A stretch of 64,000 nucleotides of DNA, taken from positions 36,842-100,841 of the forward strand of contig NZ_FOSN01000014.1 of NCBI RefSeq assembly GCF_900114285.1, written 5' to 3'. A program made the position numbers and the translations under genes. Of this stretch, positions 23,940 to 34,539 are shown piece by piece (position 1 is the first letter of the stretch; each line of letters starts with the position of its first letter). The notes beneath the pieces were generated by a model. That model searched no databases and was not told the origin of the DNA. It saw only the letters and a program-made list of their open reading frames with translations. Source of the stretch: Methylocapsa palsarum (GTDB taxonomy: Bacteria > Pseudomonadota > Alphaproteobacteria > Rhizobiales > Beijerinckiaceae).

Positions 23940-25157
23940 ATGAACGAACTCAATCGCCCCGACGCGTTTCGTCTCCCTAAAAAGCGTTCCGCCTGGGCGA
24001 AGGCGTTGCTTTCCCCGATGGAACGGCGTCTGCCCGGAGACCTCACGCTTATTTTGCCGGGGGAGAGGCGCCTCACTCTGAGGGCCGAGCGGCCCGGCCC
24101 GCCGGTGACGCTGGAGATACGCCGAACCAAGGCCTTGTGGCGCTCGATTTTCGGGGGTGAACTCGGGCTCGCCGAATCTTACATGGAGGCGGACTGGGAC
24201 GCCTCCGACCTCGTCGCATTGATGCAAATGGCTCTCAAGGCCAAAGCAAAACTCGAACACGTCGTCCGGGCTTATGCCCACGTCGATTTCTTGAATCGCG
24301 CGCGCTCGCCGCGCCGGCCAAATACAAAGGCGCAAGCGCCTGAAAATATTTCCTATCATTATGATCTCGGCAATTCATTTTATGAAAAATGGCTTGACGA
24401 GACGATGACCTATTCCTCGGCGCTGTTTACGCGTCCGGAGCTTTCGCTCGCCGAAGCCCAAAGGGAAAAATATCGCCGCATCGCCGCCAGCATTGATCTT
24501 CAGCCGAATGATCGCGTGCTGGAAATCGGATGCGGTTGGGGCGGCTTCCTGGAATACGCCGCCGGGGATATTGGCTGCAGGGTGACCGGGATAACTCTTT
24601 CGGCGGAGCAGGCCCGGTTCGCGCAGGCCCGCATCGAAAGAGCCGGGTTGTCGGAGCGCGCCGCAATCCGCCTCGTGGATTACCGCGACGTCGAGGGAAC
24701 CTATGACAAGATCGTTTCGATCGAGATGTTCGAAGCCGTCGGTGAGGAATATTGGCCGACGTTTTTCGACGTCGTCCGTAATCGTCTTTCTCCCGGTGGG
24801 CGCGCGGCGCTGCAGGTGATCACGATCTCGGAGCGCCTGTTCGAGCGCTACCGGAGGCGAATCGACTTCATACAACGATATATTTTTCCCGGCGGCGTGT
24901 TGCCTTCGCCGAACGCCCTGAGCGCGGCCATCGCAACCGCGGGTCTTCGTCTCGAAGACGGCTTTTTCTTCGGTGAAAGTTACGCCGCCACGCTGCGGTT
25001 GTGGGACGGCGCATTTCGCAAGGCCTGGTCCGAAATTGCGCGTGAGGGGTTCGATGAGCGCTTTTTTCGGATGTGGACCTATTATCTCGCGTATTGCGAG
25101 GCGGGATTTCGCATGAACCTCGTTGATGTCGGGCAATTCGTCATCGCGCGAGATTGA
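23940..25157 (+). CDS. Cyclopropane-fatty-acyl-phospholipid synthase-like methyltransferase
   Basis: A 405-aa SAM-dependent methyltransferase of the CfaS/Mycolic_cyc_synt family. The SAM motif is VLEIGCGWGGFLEYAAG at about 182-198, preceded by the family signature ISYHYDLGNSFYEKWLD. It would methylate or cyclopropanate unsaturated acyl chains in membrane phospholipids. It is third in a compact plus-strand operon with the FAD oxidoreductase and DUF1365. CfaS homologues of this kind are part of the singlet-oxygen response in Rhodobacter; that role here is inferred from gene content and the promoter. Confidence 0.88.
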   Translation: MNELNRPDAFRLPKKRSAWAKALLSPMERRLPGDLTLILPGERRLTLRAERPGPPVTLEIRRTKALWRSIFGGELGLAESYMEADWDASDLVALMQMALKAKAKLEHVVRAYAHVDFLNRARSPRRPNTKAQAPENISYHYDLGNSFYEKWLDETMTYSSALFTRPELSLAEAQREKYRRIAASIDLQPNDRVLEIGCGWGGFLEYAAGDIGCRVTGITLSAEQARFAQARIERAGLSERAAIRLVDYRDVEGTYDKIVSIEMFEAVGEEYWPTFFDVVRNRLSPGGRAALQVITISERLFERYRRRIDFIQRYIFPGGVLPSPNALSAAIATAGLRLEDGFFFGESYAATLRLWDGAFRKAWSEIAREGFDERFFRMWTYYLAYCEAGFRMNLVDVGQFVIARD

Positions 25158-25184
25158 TACAGGGGTTAACGGCCTTCCGCTACG

Positions 25185-25985
25185 CTAACCTTCTTGCGCT
25201 GGCAGCATTCGCCGGCTCAGGGCGAAATAAGCAGAATATGGCATGAGTCGCAGCAGCTTCATCGCTAGCGCCATGCGCCAGGGGAAAACAATCTCGAATG
25301 CGCCGCGATCAAGACCACGCATGATATGATCGGCGGCTTCCTCGCTTGAAATGAGGAATGGCATCGGGAAATCGTTGCGGCGCGTCAGAGGCGTATCGAC
25401 GAATCCGGGGTTGATCAACGCGAGACGAACGCCCGCCTGATCGAGTTCGGGCTTCAGCGCTTCGCACATGTTGATGAGGGCCGCCTTGGTGGCGCCGTAC
25501 GCCGCCGCGGTCGGCAGGCCGCGATATCCCGCGACGGACGAAACGACAGCGATCGTGCCGGCGCGGCGTCCGATAAAGCCCGGAAGAATTTCCGCGAGAC
25601 AATGGACGGTCCCCATCAGATTGACATCGATCAGCGACCTGAAGACGCTGACATCGAAGTCTTTGGCCGATAAAGGCTGATGCGTCCCCGCGTTCAGAAT
25701 CGCGAGATCCAGCGGTCCGATGGCCTGTTCGATCCGGTCAATTGCGGCTTTCACTGATGCGGCGTCCGCGACGTCGAGCGTCACGGGGAAGATTGAGCCG
25801 GGCAGGCCCTCAGCTTCAGCCGCGAGCGACTCCAGATCCGTTCCGGTGCGTGCGCTCGCGGCCACCGTATGGCCTCTCGCCGCGAGGCGCAGCGCGAGCG
25901 CGCGCCCGATTCCTTTTCCGGCTCCGGTCACCCATACGGCGCCAGGCTTCGTTGGGGTGTGGGATAAGGGGTCACGCTTCGCCAT
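25185..25985 (-). CDS. Short-chain dehydrogenase/reductase
   Basis: A 266-aa SDR with the cofactor motif WVTGAGKGIGRALALRLAARG (about 18-38), NAG in LAILNAGTH (about 95), catalytic Ser in VVSSVAGYRG and the YxxxK pair in AAYGATKAALIN. The C-terminal MALAMKLLRLMPYSAYF is hydrophobic and may touch the membrane. It converges on the cfa operon with a 27-bp gap and probably belongs functionally to that lipid cluster. The substrate is unknown. Confidence 0.87.
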   Translation of the reverse strand: MAKRDPLSHTPTKPGAVWVTGAGKGIGRALALRLAARGHTVAASARTGTDLESLAAEAEGLPGSIFPVTLDVADAASVKAAIDRIEQAIGPLDLAILNAGTHQPLSAKDFDVSVFRSLIDVNLMGTVHCLAEILPGFIGRRAGTIAVVSSVAGYRGLPTAAAYGATKAALINMCEALKPELDQAGVRLALINPGFVDTPLTRRNDFPMPFLISSEEAADHIMRGLDRGAFEIVFPWRMALAMKLLRLMPYSAYFALSRRMLPAQEG

Positions 25986-26188
25986 GAACTCTCACGCATC
26001 GCCTTCTTCGCATTGGGGCCGCTCTCGCCCCATCGCGTCCGGGTTGGTCTCCGGACGAAGGTGATATGGGCTGGTTGAGGCTATTGCGCCAGAACCATTC
26101 CACAGATTTCGCTCACGACTAAGAACGGGATGCGTTTGATGCAGGTCAGCGAGCGCCCGCCTCGCGGATGGCGGCCGCGATATCGCGA

Positions 26189-26719
26189 CTACGAGATCCG
26201 CTTCAGGCCGTCGTCATAGGTGATCTTTTCATAGGCCGTATCGAATTTCGCTGCGCCGTCGGCGATTGAGTCGAGCTTTTCGGCCGTGCTGAATTTTTTC
26301 ATCCTTGTCTTGTCGAGGTAGAGAGAGTCGATCAGTTCATTATAGACGCTCGTGCCGTCGATCGGCAGAACATAATAGCTGACGTCCGCGAAACTGACCT
26401 GATAGCGTGACGCCCTGTCGAGATCGCCGACGAAAATGAAATATTTTCCGTCCGGTTTCACGTTTGCGCCCAGCGTTTCCACGAGAGCGGGAAGCTGAGT
26501 GTAGTTTGCGAGCGAACCGGCCAGGAACGAAAGCGCTGGATCATCCCCTTCGGACGTGGCGAAGGTCGCCTCCAGCGTGACGGGCGGATCGAGCGCGAGG
26601 GCGATTTCTCCGCGAAAGCCGAAGCGTCCCGCATGTTGTGTCGGTGCCTTGAGCGTGGGCTTCAACAGGCGGCCTTCGGCTTCGAGACGCTGAAAGGCGG
26701 TTGTTTCGATGGCGGTCAT
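26189..26719 (-). CDS. Hypothetical protein
   Basis: A 176-aa soluble protein from the ATG at 26719; a TTG five codons upstream is an alternative. I do not recognise a family. It has a beta-rich first half (RFGFRGEIALALDPPVTLEATFA) and a Tyr/Asp-rich helical second half (YNELIDSLYLDKTRMKKF), no signal peptide and no cysteines. It stands alone on the minus strand between the SDR and the Cys-rich peptide gene. Composition matches the host, so it is probably a real gene. Confidence 0.6.
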   Translation of the reverse strand: MTAIETTAFQRLEAEGRLLKPTLKAPTQHAGRFGFRGEIALALDPPVTLEATFATSEGDDPALSFLAGSLANYTQLPALVETLGANVKPDGKYFIFVGDLDRASRYQVSFADVSYYVLPIDGTSVYNELIDSLYLDKTRMKKFSTAEKLDSIADGAAKFDTAYEKITYDDGLKRIS

Positions 26720-27011
26720 ATTGAAGTCTTTCAATTCCGCTCATTCCTGAACCATTCATGAATGTCACGGCCGATCGGATCACGCGAGTGGGCTTTGGCG
26801 CGATTGTAGAGATGCCGACAAAACAAAATGTCGGTAGAGCCGCGCATGCGGAAAATGTAGACGTGTTTGGAAGGCCCCGCGAAAACAGGACGCTGGCCCG
26901 GATCAGGCTGCGGTCAAATCCGACAATGGCTTAATTAGCCGGAGCAGGACGCAGCGATCGCGTCCCTCGGAGCATTTATCGTGCCTCGACTCCGATTGCG
27001 CGGTTCGAGCC

Positions 27012-27296
27012 TCAATCGCAGTCGGAGCAGACGCCGTTGCCGAAGTCGTCGCACCAGCATTCGCAGGTCCCGCCGGCCGCAGGGCAGTCATTCGACGCTT
27101 CGCTCTCGCAGCCTATGCTGCGGCAGGAGCCTGCCTTCGCGACAGGGTCGGGCAGACCCGGCCTGCCGGGCTGAGGCAGAGCGGCGAGGCGGTCGTAGAG
27201 AGTTTTGGGTTGCCCGGAATGTCCCGGCTGGCTAAGGCCACCGGCGGCGGCGGGCATGGCGAACAGTAGAGCGGTCAACAAGAATGCCAATCGCAT
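27012..27296 (-). CDS. Small secreted cysteine-rich protein
   Basis: A 94-aa precursor with a clear Sec signal peptide (MRLAFLLTALLFAMPAAAGG, cleavage after AAA). A Pro/Gly-rich linker leads to a C-terminal module of about 37 residues holding eight cysteines (positions 58, 63, 71, 78, 80, 82, 90, 93) with many Asp/Glu. The CxCxC stretch suggests disulfides or metal binding in the periplasm. I know no family. Flanking intergenic spaces are about 200-290 bp, so it is monocistronic. Confidence 0.6.
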   Translation of the reverse strand: MRLAFLLTALLFAMPAAAGGLSQPGHSGQPKTLYDRLAALPQPGRPGLPDPVAKAGSCRSIGCESEASNDCPAAGGTCECWCDDFGNGVCSDCD

Positions 27297-27500
27297 GCGA
27301 ATCTCCCTGTATCGCTCACGCTTCCTCAGAAGCGGTCAAGGGCGACGATCGCATATAGGCTCGAATTTGCAACTAACCTTTGGTTGCTCGTCATTGTGGG
27401 ACGGATGACGAAAGCCAGGGTTCCCTACATTGTCAGCCCCGCGGCCCGATCCTGTAGTCGTTGGAGCCCTTGCCGGGGGGAAACCGCGGCCCGCGCCGGT

Positions 27501-27866
27501 TCAGCTATCTCCAGCCGACGCGCCGCCGCTCTTGCCGCTTTCTCCTGGATCGTTGTCTTGAAGCGCCCGTTTCGTTCGCCGGATCTCGGCGAGTTGACCC
27601 TGAAGGATATCGAGAACGTCGCGCTCCGGCGCGCTCAGCGTCTCGCGATCGACATGTTTCATCAGGACTTCCAGCGCGTCTCCGATGCGGCCAAGCTGGC
27701 GGCCGTAGCTTCCGACCTCGTCGAGAATGGCCTGCTCCATTTTCGGCTGCGGCGTCTGGCCGATGTTGATCAGTCCGACCTGAACGCCCTGTTGGTAAAA
27801 GGTCAAGGGATTGATCGCCTGCCAGAGCTTCTGGGGCGCGAGGGAAATTTCAAAGGCTTTGGACAT
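27501..27866 (-). CDS. Hypothetical helical protein (phasin-like in character)
   Basis: A 121-aa protein: an N-terminal amphipathic region (APQKLWQAINPLTFYQQGVQVG), a helical middle (LGRIGDALEVLMKHVDRETL) and a disordered Ser/Gly/Asp tail. The character recalls phasin-type or granule-associated small proteins, but there is no diagnostic motif, so no function is given. It lies 115 bp downstream of prfC on the same strand. Confidence 0.6.
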   Translation of the reverse strand: MSKAFEISLAPQKLWQAINPLTFYQQGVQVGLINIGQTPQPKMEQAILDEVGSYGRQLGRIGDALEVLMKHVDRETLSAPERDVLDILQGQLAEIRRTKRALQDNDPGESGKSGGASAGDS

Positions 27867-27981
27867 TGTGGGCCTCGTGGCGCCGGGAGAACAGACAAAG
27901 CGTTTCCCGCAGGGTTTGCAACGTCGTTAAAAGCATATCCTCAGTTGAACAACCTATCAATCAATGGCGAGGAGCGCTGGT

Positions 27982-29556
<1,575 letters not shown>

Positions 29557-30178
29557 GGCGCTGCTCGTCGCAAGGGCGGGGCGCTATGTCAAATGCTTTG
29601 GCGGGCGCGCCAGACCCGATCTCAGTTCGAATTTACGGTTTGCGCCCATTGAGGCCGATCCCAGCCGTTCGGCCGAATGCGCGACGGCACAGAAGCGGAC
29701 GTCCGGCCCAAAGGTATAGACGGCTATTTGGATGGGTTTGCGACGGTCCGCTCTTCGACGGCGAGGCCAAGAACCGGACGTTCGTCTCTGGCTCGATAAT
29801 TGGCTCAATCGCTCACGAACGCCTCATTCGAAGCGGCAGCAACGTTCATCGATCCCGACAAACCAGCCCCCGCTGGACGATCGCGACCGCGTTCGCGTAT
29901 GCCGCCAATGGCAGGGTGACTGCTGTTAAAATTGACTGCTGTTACAATAATGAATCGATCGATCGGAAGCATCCAGAAAGTTGTACTCCAGGCAGCGTCA
30001 ATCGATACCGGGATGGGCTGTCAAATTATCAGCGCGAAAGAAACCACAAGAGAATGGGGAGATGGCTTTCCTCTTCGTTCTACAAAACAATGTTGGCCGA
30101 ACTGCATATGATCTGGATCCGCTCCCGCGACTGACGCTCCACAGACATTGCGCTGGCCAGATGGTAGTAAAGGCCTGA
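29557..30178. other. 620-bp intergenic region
   Basis: No gene is convincing here on either strand; the longer frames have irregular composition and no starts with ribosome-binding sites. The region carries the promoter for prfC at its left end and a short tandem repeat at 29917-29948. Confidence 0.55.
29917..29948. repeat. 16-bp tandem duplication
   Basis: Two adjacent 16-bp units, TGACTGCTGTTAAAAT and TGACTGCTGTTACAAT, differ at one base. There are only two copies, so this could be a slippage product or a paired binding site. No gene starts close by. Confidence 0.6.
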
Positions 30179-30868
30179 CTATTTCCCGTTCTTTTTCAGC
30201 GTATCGATCAGAAGCTTGGCGGCCGGGCCCGACGAGGCCGGATTTTGGCCGGTGATCAGCTGGCCGTCGGCGACAACGTGAACGCCCCAGTTCTTGACCT
30301 TGGAAAAAGTGGCGCCAAGGCTCATCAGTTCGTCCTCGACAAGGAAGGGCACCACCTTCGTCAATCCCATCTCTTCTTCCTCGCCATTGGTGAAGCCGGT
30401 CACCGTCTTGCCCGCGACGAGCAACTTGCCGCCTGGCGTCTTGACATGACGCAGCGCGCCGGAAGAGTGGCAAACCAACGCGAAGGTCTTGCCAGCGGCC
30501 AGGAAGGATTCCACCAGCTTGATTGAGTTCTCGTCTTCGGCGAGATCCCACATCGGCCCATGACCACCCGGGTAGAAGACTGTATCGTAGCCTTCCTGCT
30601 TGACGCTATCGAGGCGCACCGTCCTTTCGAGCTGGGCTTCGGCGTCGGCATCCTTCTCGAACCGACGGGTGATGTCTGTTTGGAAGTTTGGCTCGTTGCT
30701 CTTGGGATCCAGCGGCGGGCGTCCGCCCTTGGGCGATGCGAGCGTGATCTGGGCGCCGGCATCCTTGAAGACGTAGTAAGGCGCCGCCAGTTCCTCCAGC
30801 CAGAAGCCGGTCTTGCGCCCGGTGTCGCCGAGCTGGTCGTGGGAGGTCAGAACCATCAGAACTTTCAT
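30179..30868 (-). CDS. DJ-1/PfpI family protein (Hsp31-like)
   Basis: A 229-aa protein of the class I glutamine-amidotransferase-like DJ-1/PfpI superfamily. The nucleophile elbow ALVCHSSGALRHV (Cys about residue 137), the acidic FWLEELAAPYYVFKDAG (about 23-39) and FYPGGHGPMWDL are as in Hsp31-type glyoxalase III/deglycase-like proteins. A likely role is handling methylglyoxal or damaged protein; the exact activity cannot be told. Monocistronic, with AAGGAGCGG close before the ATG. Confidence 0.85.
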   Translation of the reverse strand: MKVLMVLTSHDQLGDTGRKTGFWLEELAAPYYVFKDAGAQITLASPKGGRPPLDPKSNEPNFQTDITRRFEKDADAEAQLERTVRLDSVKQEGYDTVFYPGGHGPMWDLAEDENSIKLVESFLAAGKTFALVCHSSGALRHVKTPGGKLLVAGKTVTGFTNGEEEEMGLTKVVPFLVEDELMSLGATFSKVKNWGVHVVADGQLITGQNPASSGPAAKLLIDTLKKNGK

Positions 30869-31464
30869 GATCCGCTCCTTTCCGTAGTCGTTGAAGAGTG
30901 ACCCGAATGGCTGTGCTAGCTGCCCGGAGGGTCGCGGTCGGAAGGCTCAAACGCTCGACGTGATTGCGAGGCGCTTGTTTCCGGCCTCGCCCGAGTTGTT
31001 GTCGTCACAATGCTGCGTGTTTTCTCAGCCAACAACGTCGTAGCCCTCGAACCGATCCGAGAAACCGGTCGACGAGAAGGGCTCTTCTCTCAGGCTTCAA
31101 TTCTAGGGCCCTTCCCAGCGGATATCAAGGCCGCGCGGCTGAAGTTGTAGCTGCGCAACTCGCAAGTGTTTCGGCAAGGGTCTTGAATCGTCAAGCAAAG
31201 CGGCGACAAAAGGATTAAATTTGGTGGCGGCAGGCAAGGGGATTGGTGAGGCATGGCGGCGGGCGTCGGGAGGCTTTGTATATCAGATCGACTCACCCCG
31301 GCATTGGCAGGCCCCGCTCGGTTGAAGAAATTTCAGCCATGAGTAGTTCAGAGAGACTTTCACCATCAATGGGCCGCCCGATGGCGAGGTGTGCATCAGG
31401 GATCGCTATCGCATCTGGAGCGTTGTCTTTGAAGTTGACGCAGCATCAGCGAGGGAAGATCGAG
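30869..31464. other. 596-bp intergenic region
   Basis: I see no supported gene. The frame of the following SnoaL-like gene is open back to 31243, but the upstream part has no homology-like character. Promoters for the two divergent flanking genes are expected here; none could be assigned. Confidence 0.5.
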
Positions 31465-31845
31465 ATGGAAGACCACGACATCAGAGCGGCTCTGGATCGT
31501 CACTGGGACGCCTCCGACGCCAGCGACTTCGAGGCTGAGCACCAGATTTACGGAGAGGGTGCGGTGCTCGAGTATCCGCAATCGGGCGAGCGCGTCCTCG
31601 GGCGGCGGAAGATTCAGTCGTCTCGCGCCGCGCAGCCGAACTGGAAACGCTTCACAGTGCGGCGGATTATCGGCGCGGGCGACCTCTGGGTGACCGAATA
31701 TATTCTAACCTATGACGGACGGCCGTCTTACGCCGTTAGCATCATGGAGTTCCTTGATGGGAAGGTGGCCCGCGAGACCCAGTATTTCGGCGATCCGTTC
31801 GAGCCGGGGCCTTCGCGCGCGCAATGGGTCGAGCGGGCGCCCTGA
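31465..31845 (+). CDS. SnoaL/NTF2-like small protein
   Basis: A 126-aa protein with the SnoaL-like cone fold pattern: ALDRHWDASDASDFEAEHQIYGEGAVLEYP at the N-terminus and VSIMEFLDGKVARETQYFGDPF at the C-terminus. The family includes small enzymes and binding proteins; the ligand is unknown. The ATG at 31465 has GAGGGAAGA upstream. It is followed after 18 bp by the DNA glycosylase gene, so they are probably co-transcribed. Confidence 0.75.
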   Translation: MEDHDIRAALDRHWDASDASDFEAEHQIYGEGAVLEYPQSGERVLGRRKIQSSRAAQPNWKRFTVRRIIGAGDLWVTEYILTYDGRPSYAVSIMEFLDGKVARETQYFGDPFEPGPSRAQWVERAP

Positions 31846-31863
31846 AACCTGGCCGCCGTAAGG

Positions 31864-32463
31864 ATGGCCGTCTGCTGCTTGCTCGCCCGCTTGGAACTGC
31901 CGACTGATACGGTCTCTCTCGCCCGCTATCTCATTGGCAAGATATTGGTGCGGGAGTTGCCAGAAGGCGTCGCCAGCGGTCGTATTGTTGAGACTGAGGC
32001 GTATATCGTCGGCGACGCCGCCGGGCATGCCTACCGGGGGATGACTCGGCGTAATCATTCTCTGTTTCTTGAGCGCGGGCGCGCCTATATCTATCTCGCC
32101 TACGGCAGCTCATATATGCTGAACGTCTCGAGCGAGATGCCTGGGATCGGAGCCGGAGTCCTGATCAGGGCGCTCGAGCCGCTCGAGGGCATCCCTATCA
32201 TGCGGCTAAATCGCGGCGTCGAGCAGTTGCGCGGCTTGGCGCGGGGACCAGGAAGGCTCACTGCGGCGTTGCGGGTTGATCGTTCGCTCGATGGACTCGA
32301 TCTTTGCCAAGAAGGCCCTCTATGGCTTGGACGCGGTGACGACGAACGAGGCGAAATCGGGCAGAGCATTCGGACCGGCATTTCTCGGGACGCGAACCGC
32401 ATCCTGCGATTTTATCTCCGAGGCAGTCCGTTCGTCAGCGGTCCAAGATCGCTCCAGGAATAA
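31864..32463 (+). CDS. DNA-3-methyladenine glycosylase (AAG/MPG type)
   Basis: A 199-aa alkyladenine DNA glycosylase that excises alkylated purines. The catalytic Glu is in [15 protein letters not shown] (about residue 44), with [14 protein letters not shown] and the substrate-pocket region [15 protein letters not shown] following. The length is normal. It lies just after a SnoaL-like gene. Confidence 0.9.
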   Translation: MAVCCLLARLELPTDTVSLARYLIGKILVRELPEGVASGRIVETEAYIVGDAAGHAYRGMTRRNHSLFLERGRAYIYLAYGSSYMLNVSSEMPGIGAGVLIRALEPLEGIPIMRLNRGVEQLRGLARGPGRLTAALRVDRSLDGLDLCQEGPLWLGRGDDERGEIGQSIRTGISRDANRILRFYLRGSPFVSGPRSLQE

Positions 32464-32562
32464 AAGACCGGATCTCGACGTGTCTACCGGGTCAGCGCCA
32501 ACGTTGAAGGTCGTTGACGCTTCCGTGGAAGGACGCATCGTTCTACGCTGATTGCAAAAAGC

Positions 32563-33384
32563 CTATCGCGGATCGCCGCTCGACCGTGGCCAGAGCGCGG
32601 AGAAATGATGCGCCGGACCATGGCCATGTCCAACGTTCAGTTCATCCGCGGCGGCGAGAGCGGCGGTGAGAAACGCCTTGGCCGCGCCGACAGCCTCCGG
32701 AAGCGCCAGCCCCTGCGCGAGGGAGGCGGCGATGGCCGAGGACAGGGTGCAGCCGGTGCCATGGTTGTTCCGCGTGGCGATGCGCGGCGCAGAATAGATG
32801 TTCTCGTCGAGGCCATCGAACAGCAGATCGTCCGCGCTGGCGCCGTCGTCATGTCCGCCTTTCACGAGCGCGGCCTTGGCACCGAGCCCCAGCAAGGCCT
32901 CGGCCGTCGCGCGCTTTTGCGCGTGATCGCAGGCGAAGGGAAGGCCGGTCAACAAGGCGGCCTCCGACTGGTTCGGGGTGATGATTGTCGCGAGCGGAAA
33001 CAAATGACGCACGATCGCCTGTCCGACATCGGGCGTCGTGAGCAGATCGCCGCTTGAGGCGACCAGCACCGGATCCACAACAATAAATCGGGGCCGGTGA
33101 ACCGCCAGACGGTCGGCGACCGCCGCCACAATCGCGGCGGAGGCGAGCATGCCGGTCTTGACGGCCGCCACTTCAATGTCCGCGAAAATCGCGTCAATTT
33201 GAGCGCTGACAAATTCGGGCGGCGGGAGATGTATGGCCTTCACGCCCAGCGTGTTCTGAGCCGTCAACGCGGTGATGACCGCCATGCCGTGGCAGCGCAG
33301 CGCGGCGAAGGTCTTGAGGTCGGCCTGGATCCCGGCGCCGCCGCTTGGATCAGACCCCGCGATCGAAAGCAGGTTGGGAATCAT
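32563..33384 (-). CDS. thiD: Hydroxymethylpyrimidine/phosphomethylpyrimidine kinase
   Basis: ThiD (273 aa) phosphorylates HMP and HMP-P in thiamine synthesis. The N-terminus [21 protein letters not shown] and the C-terminal anion hole [20 protein letters not shown] with its catalytic Cys region are typical. The ATG at 33384 is chosen by family length; the frame runs 108 codons further without similarity. No TPP-type structure is obvious upstream. Confidence 0.93.
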   Translation of the reverse strand: MIPNLLSIAGSDPSGGAGIQADLKTFAALRCHGMAVITALTAQNTLGVKAIHLPPPEFVSAQIDAIFADIEVAAVKTGMLASAAIVAAVADRLAVHRPRFIVVDPVLVASSGDLLTTPDVGQAIVRHLFPLATIITPNQSEAALLTGLPFACDHAQKRATAEALLGLGAKAALVKGGHDDGASADDLLFDGLDENIYSAPRIATRNNHGTGCTLSSAIAASLAQGLALPEAVGAAKAFLTAALAAADELNVGHGHGPAHHFSALWPRSSGDPR

Positions 33385-33523
33385 CGCCTGCTTATCTCCG
33401 CTTGGTTTGCTTCCGTAAAGGGGAGGAGCGGCGGGGACCGCTTCCAAGGCGCGGGCGGATCGATTTGCAATTCGCTCGTATCGTAATAGCTGGTCGCTCA
33501 ACGCGCTCGGTGAGCAGCGGCGT

Positions 33524-34537
33524 TCATTGAGCCGGCATATCGAGCAGGCCGGCCGCTCCGTCGACGGCGCCGAACAGAAGGCGCCGCCCGGCGCCGTCCC
33601 ACGCAAGAGCGGTGATCGCGGCCTGCGCGCCCTCGCGATGTCCGCGCACCAGAATCTCCGCCGCGTCTGTAATTCGGCACAGCAGAACGAAGCCGTCTTC
33701 ATAGCCAAGGGCCAGCACCAGCGCCTTCGGATGAAAGGAAACGCAGGTGATCCTTGCGCGCCGGACTCCGCATTCCTTGGGCGCCTTGTTCATCGGGCCT
33801 TCTTTATCCTTGAAGGGCCACACGACCCCGCCTTCGGCGCCCGAGGTCGCGAGCCAGGCGCCGTCGAAGGACCATGACACGGAGCGCGTCTTCGCCGGAT
33901 AGCCGCTGAGGCGCATGTCTTTTTTGTCGGCCATTCGCCAGCCGTGAAGAGCGTTTTCCTGCATGGACGTCACCACAAACCTGGCGTCCGGAGAGACCGT
34001 GACGTCGAGATGAGATCCTTTCCATTCCAGCCGTTCGAGCGACGCCGGCGCGTTCGGAAACCACAGCGTCACGCCGTTGTAATGCGCCAGGGCGAGTCTG
34101 TAGCCTTTTGGAAAAAACACGAGCCCGCGAACCGTGGTCGGCGCCGCGAATGTTTTGATTTCGCCCTTCGCGTCGCGCGCCCGGACATCCTTGCCCGCGG
34201 CCCACGCCATCGCGCCGTCGTCCCGCGCGGCGAGCGCGTCGATCCATCTGCCTTTTTCATGGGCGATCTCTTCGACCGAGCCGTCCCCGGCGGTCACGAC
34301 GACTCGTCCGTCGTCGCCGCCGGTGACGAGTTTGGATTTACCCGCTTGAGCGGCGATGAGAATGCCCGCGCCGGGATGCGCCGCGATGCGCTTCGCCTCG
34401 CCAGGGGCGCCTAAAAGGACGCAGCCGTCGCCCAGCGCCAGGGCGGGCGCGTCGCCGACAAACGCCGCCGCCGTGACGGGGGCGCCGGCGTCAAACGGCG
34501 TGACGTTCGCTGTCAGTGAATTCGTCGAAGCGGCCAT
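33524..34537 (-). CDS. WD40-repeat protein linked to zinc GTPase
   Basis: A 337-aa beta-propeller protein with degenerate WD40 repeats (SVSWSFDGAWLATSGAEGGVVWPF and ITALAWDGAGRRLLFGAVDGAAGLLD are the clearest). No signal peptide, so cytoplasmic. Its start lies 2 bp after the stop of the COG0523 GTPase gene, so translation is coupled. WD40 genes beside CobW-type GTPases and Zur/Znu genes are common in alphaproteobacteria, which suggests a zinc-starvation role; the mechanism is unknown. Confidence 0.82.
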   Translation of the reverse strand: MAASTNSLTANVTPFDAGAPVTAAAFVGDAPALALGDGCVLLGAPGEAKRIAAHPGAGILIAAQAGKSKLVTGGDDGRVVVTAGDGSVEEIAHEKGRWIDALAARDDGAMAWAAGKDVRARDAKGEIKTFAAPTTVRGLVFFPKGYRLALAHYNGVTLWFPNAPASLERLEWKGSHLDVTVSPDARFVVTSMQENALHGWRMADKKDMRLSGYPAKTRSVSWSFDGAWLATSGAEGGVVWPFKDKEGPMNKAPKECGVRRARITCVSFHPKALVLALGYEDGFVLLCRITDAAEILVRGHREGAQAAITALAWDGAGRRLLFGAVDGAAGLLDMPAQ

Positions 34538-34539
34538 TT

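Noticed and set aside
33385..33523. TPP riboswitch before thiD
   Set aside because: No CUGAGA/ACCUGA-type core is visible in the short upstream region.
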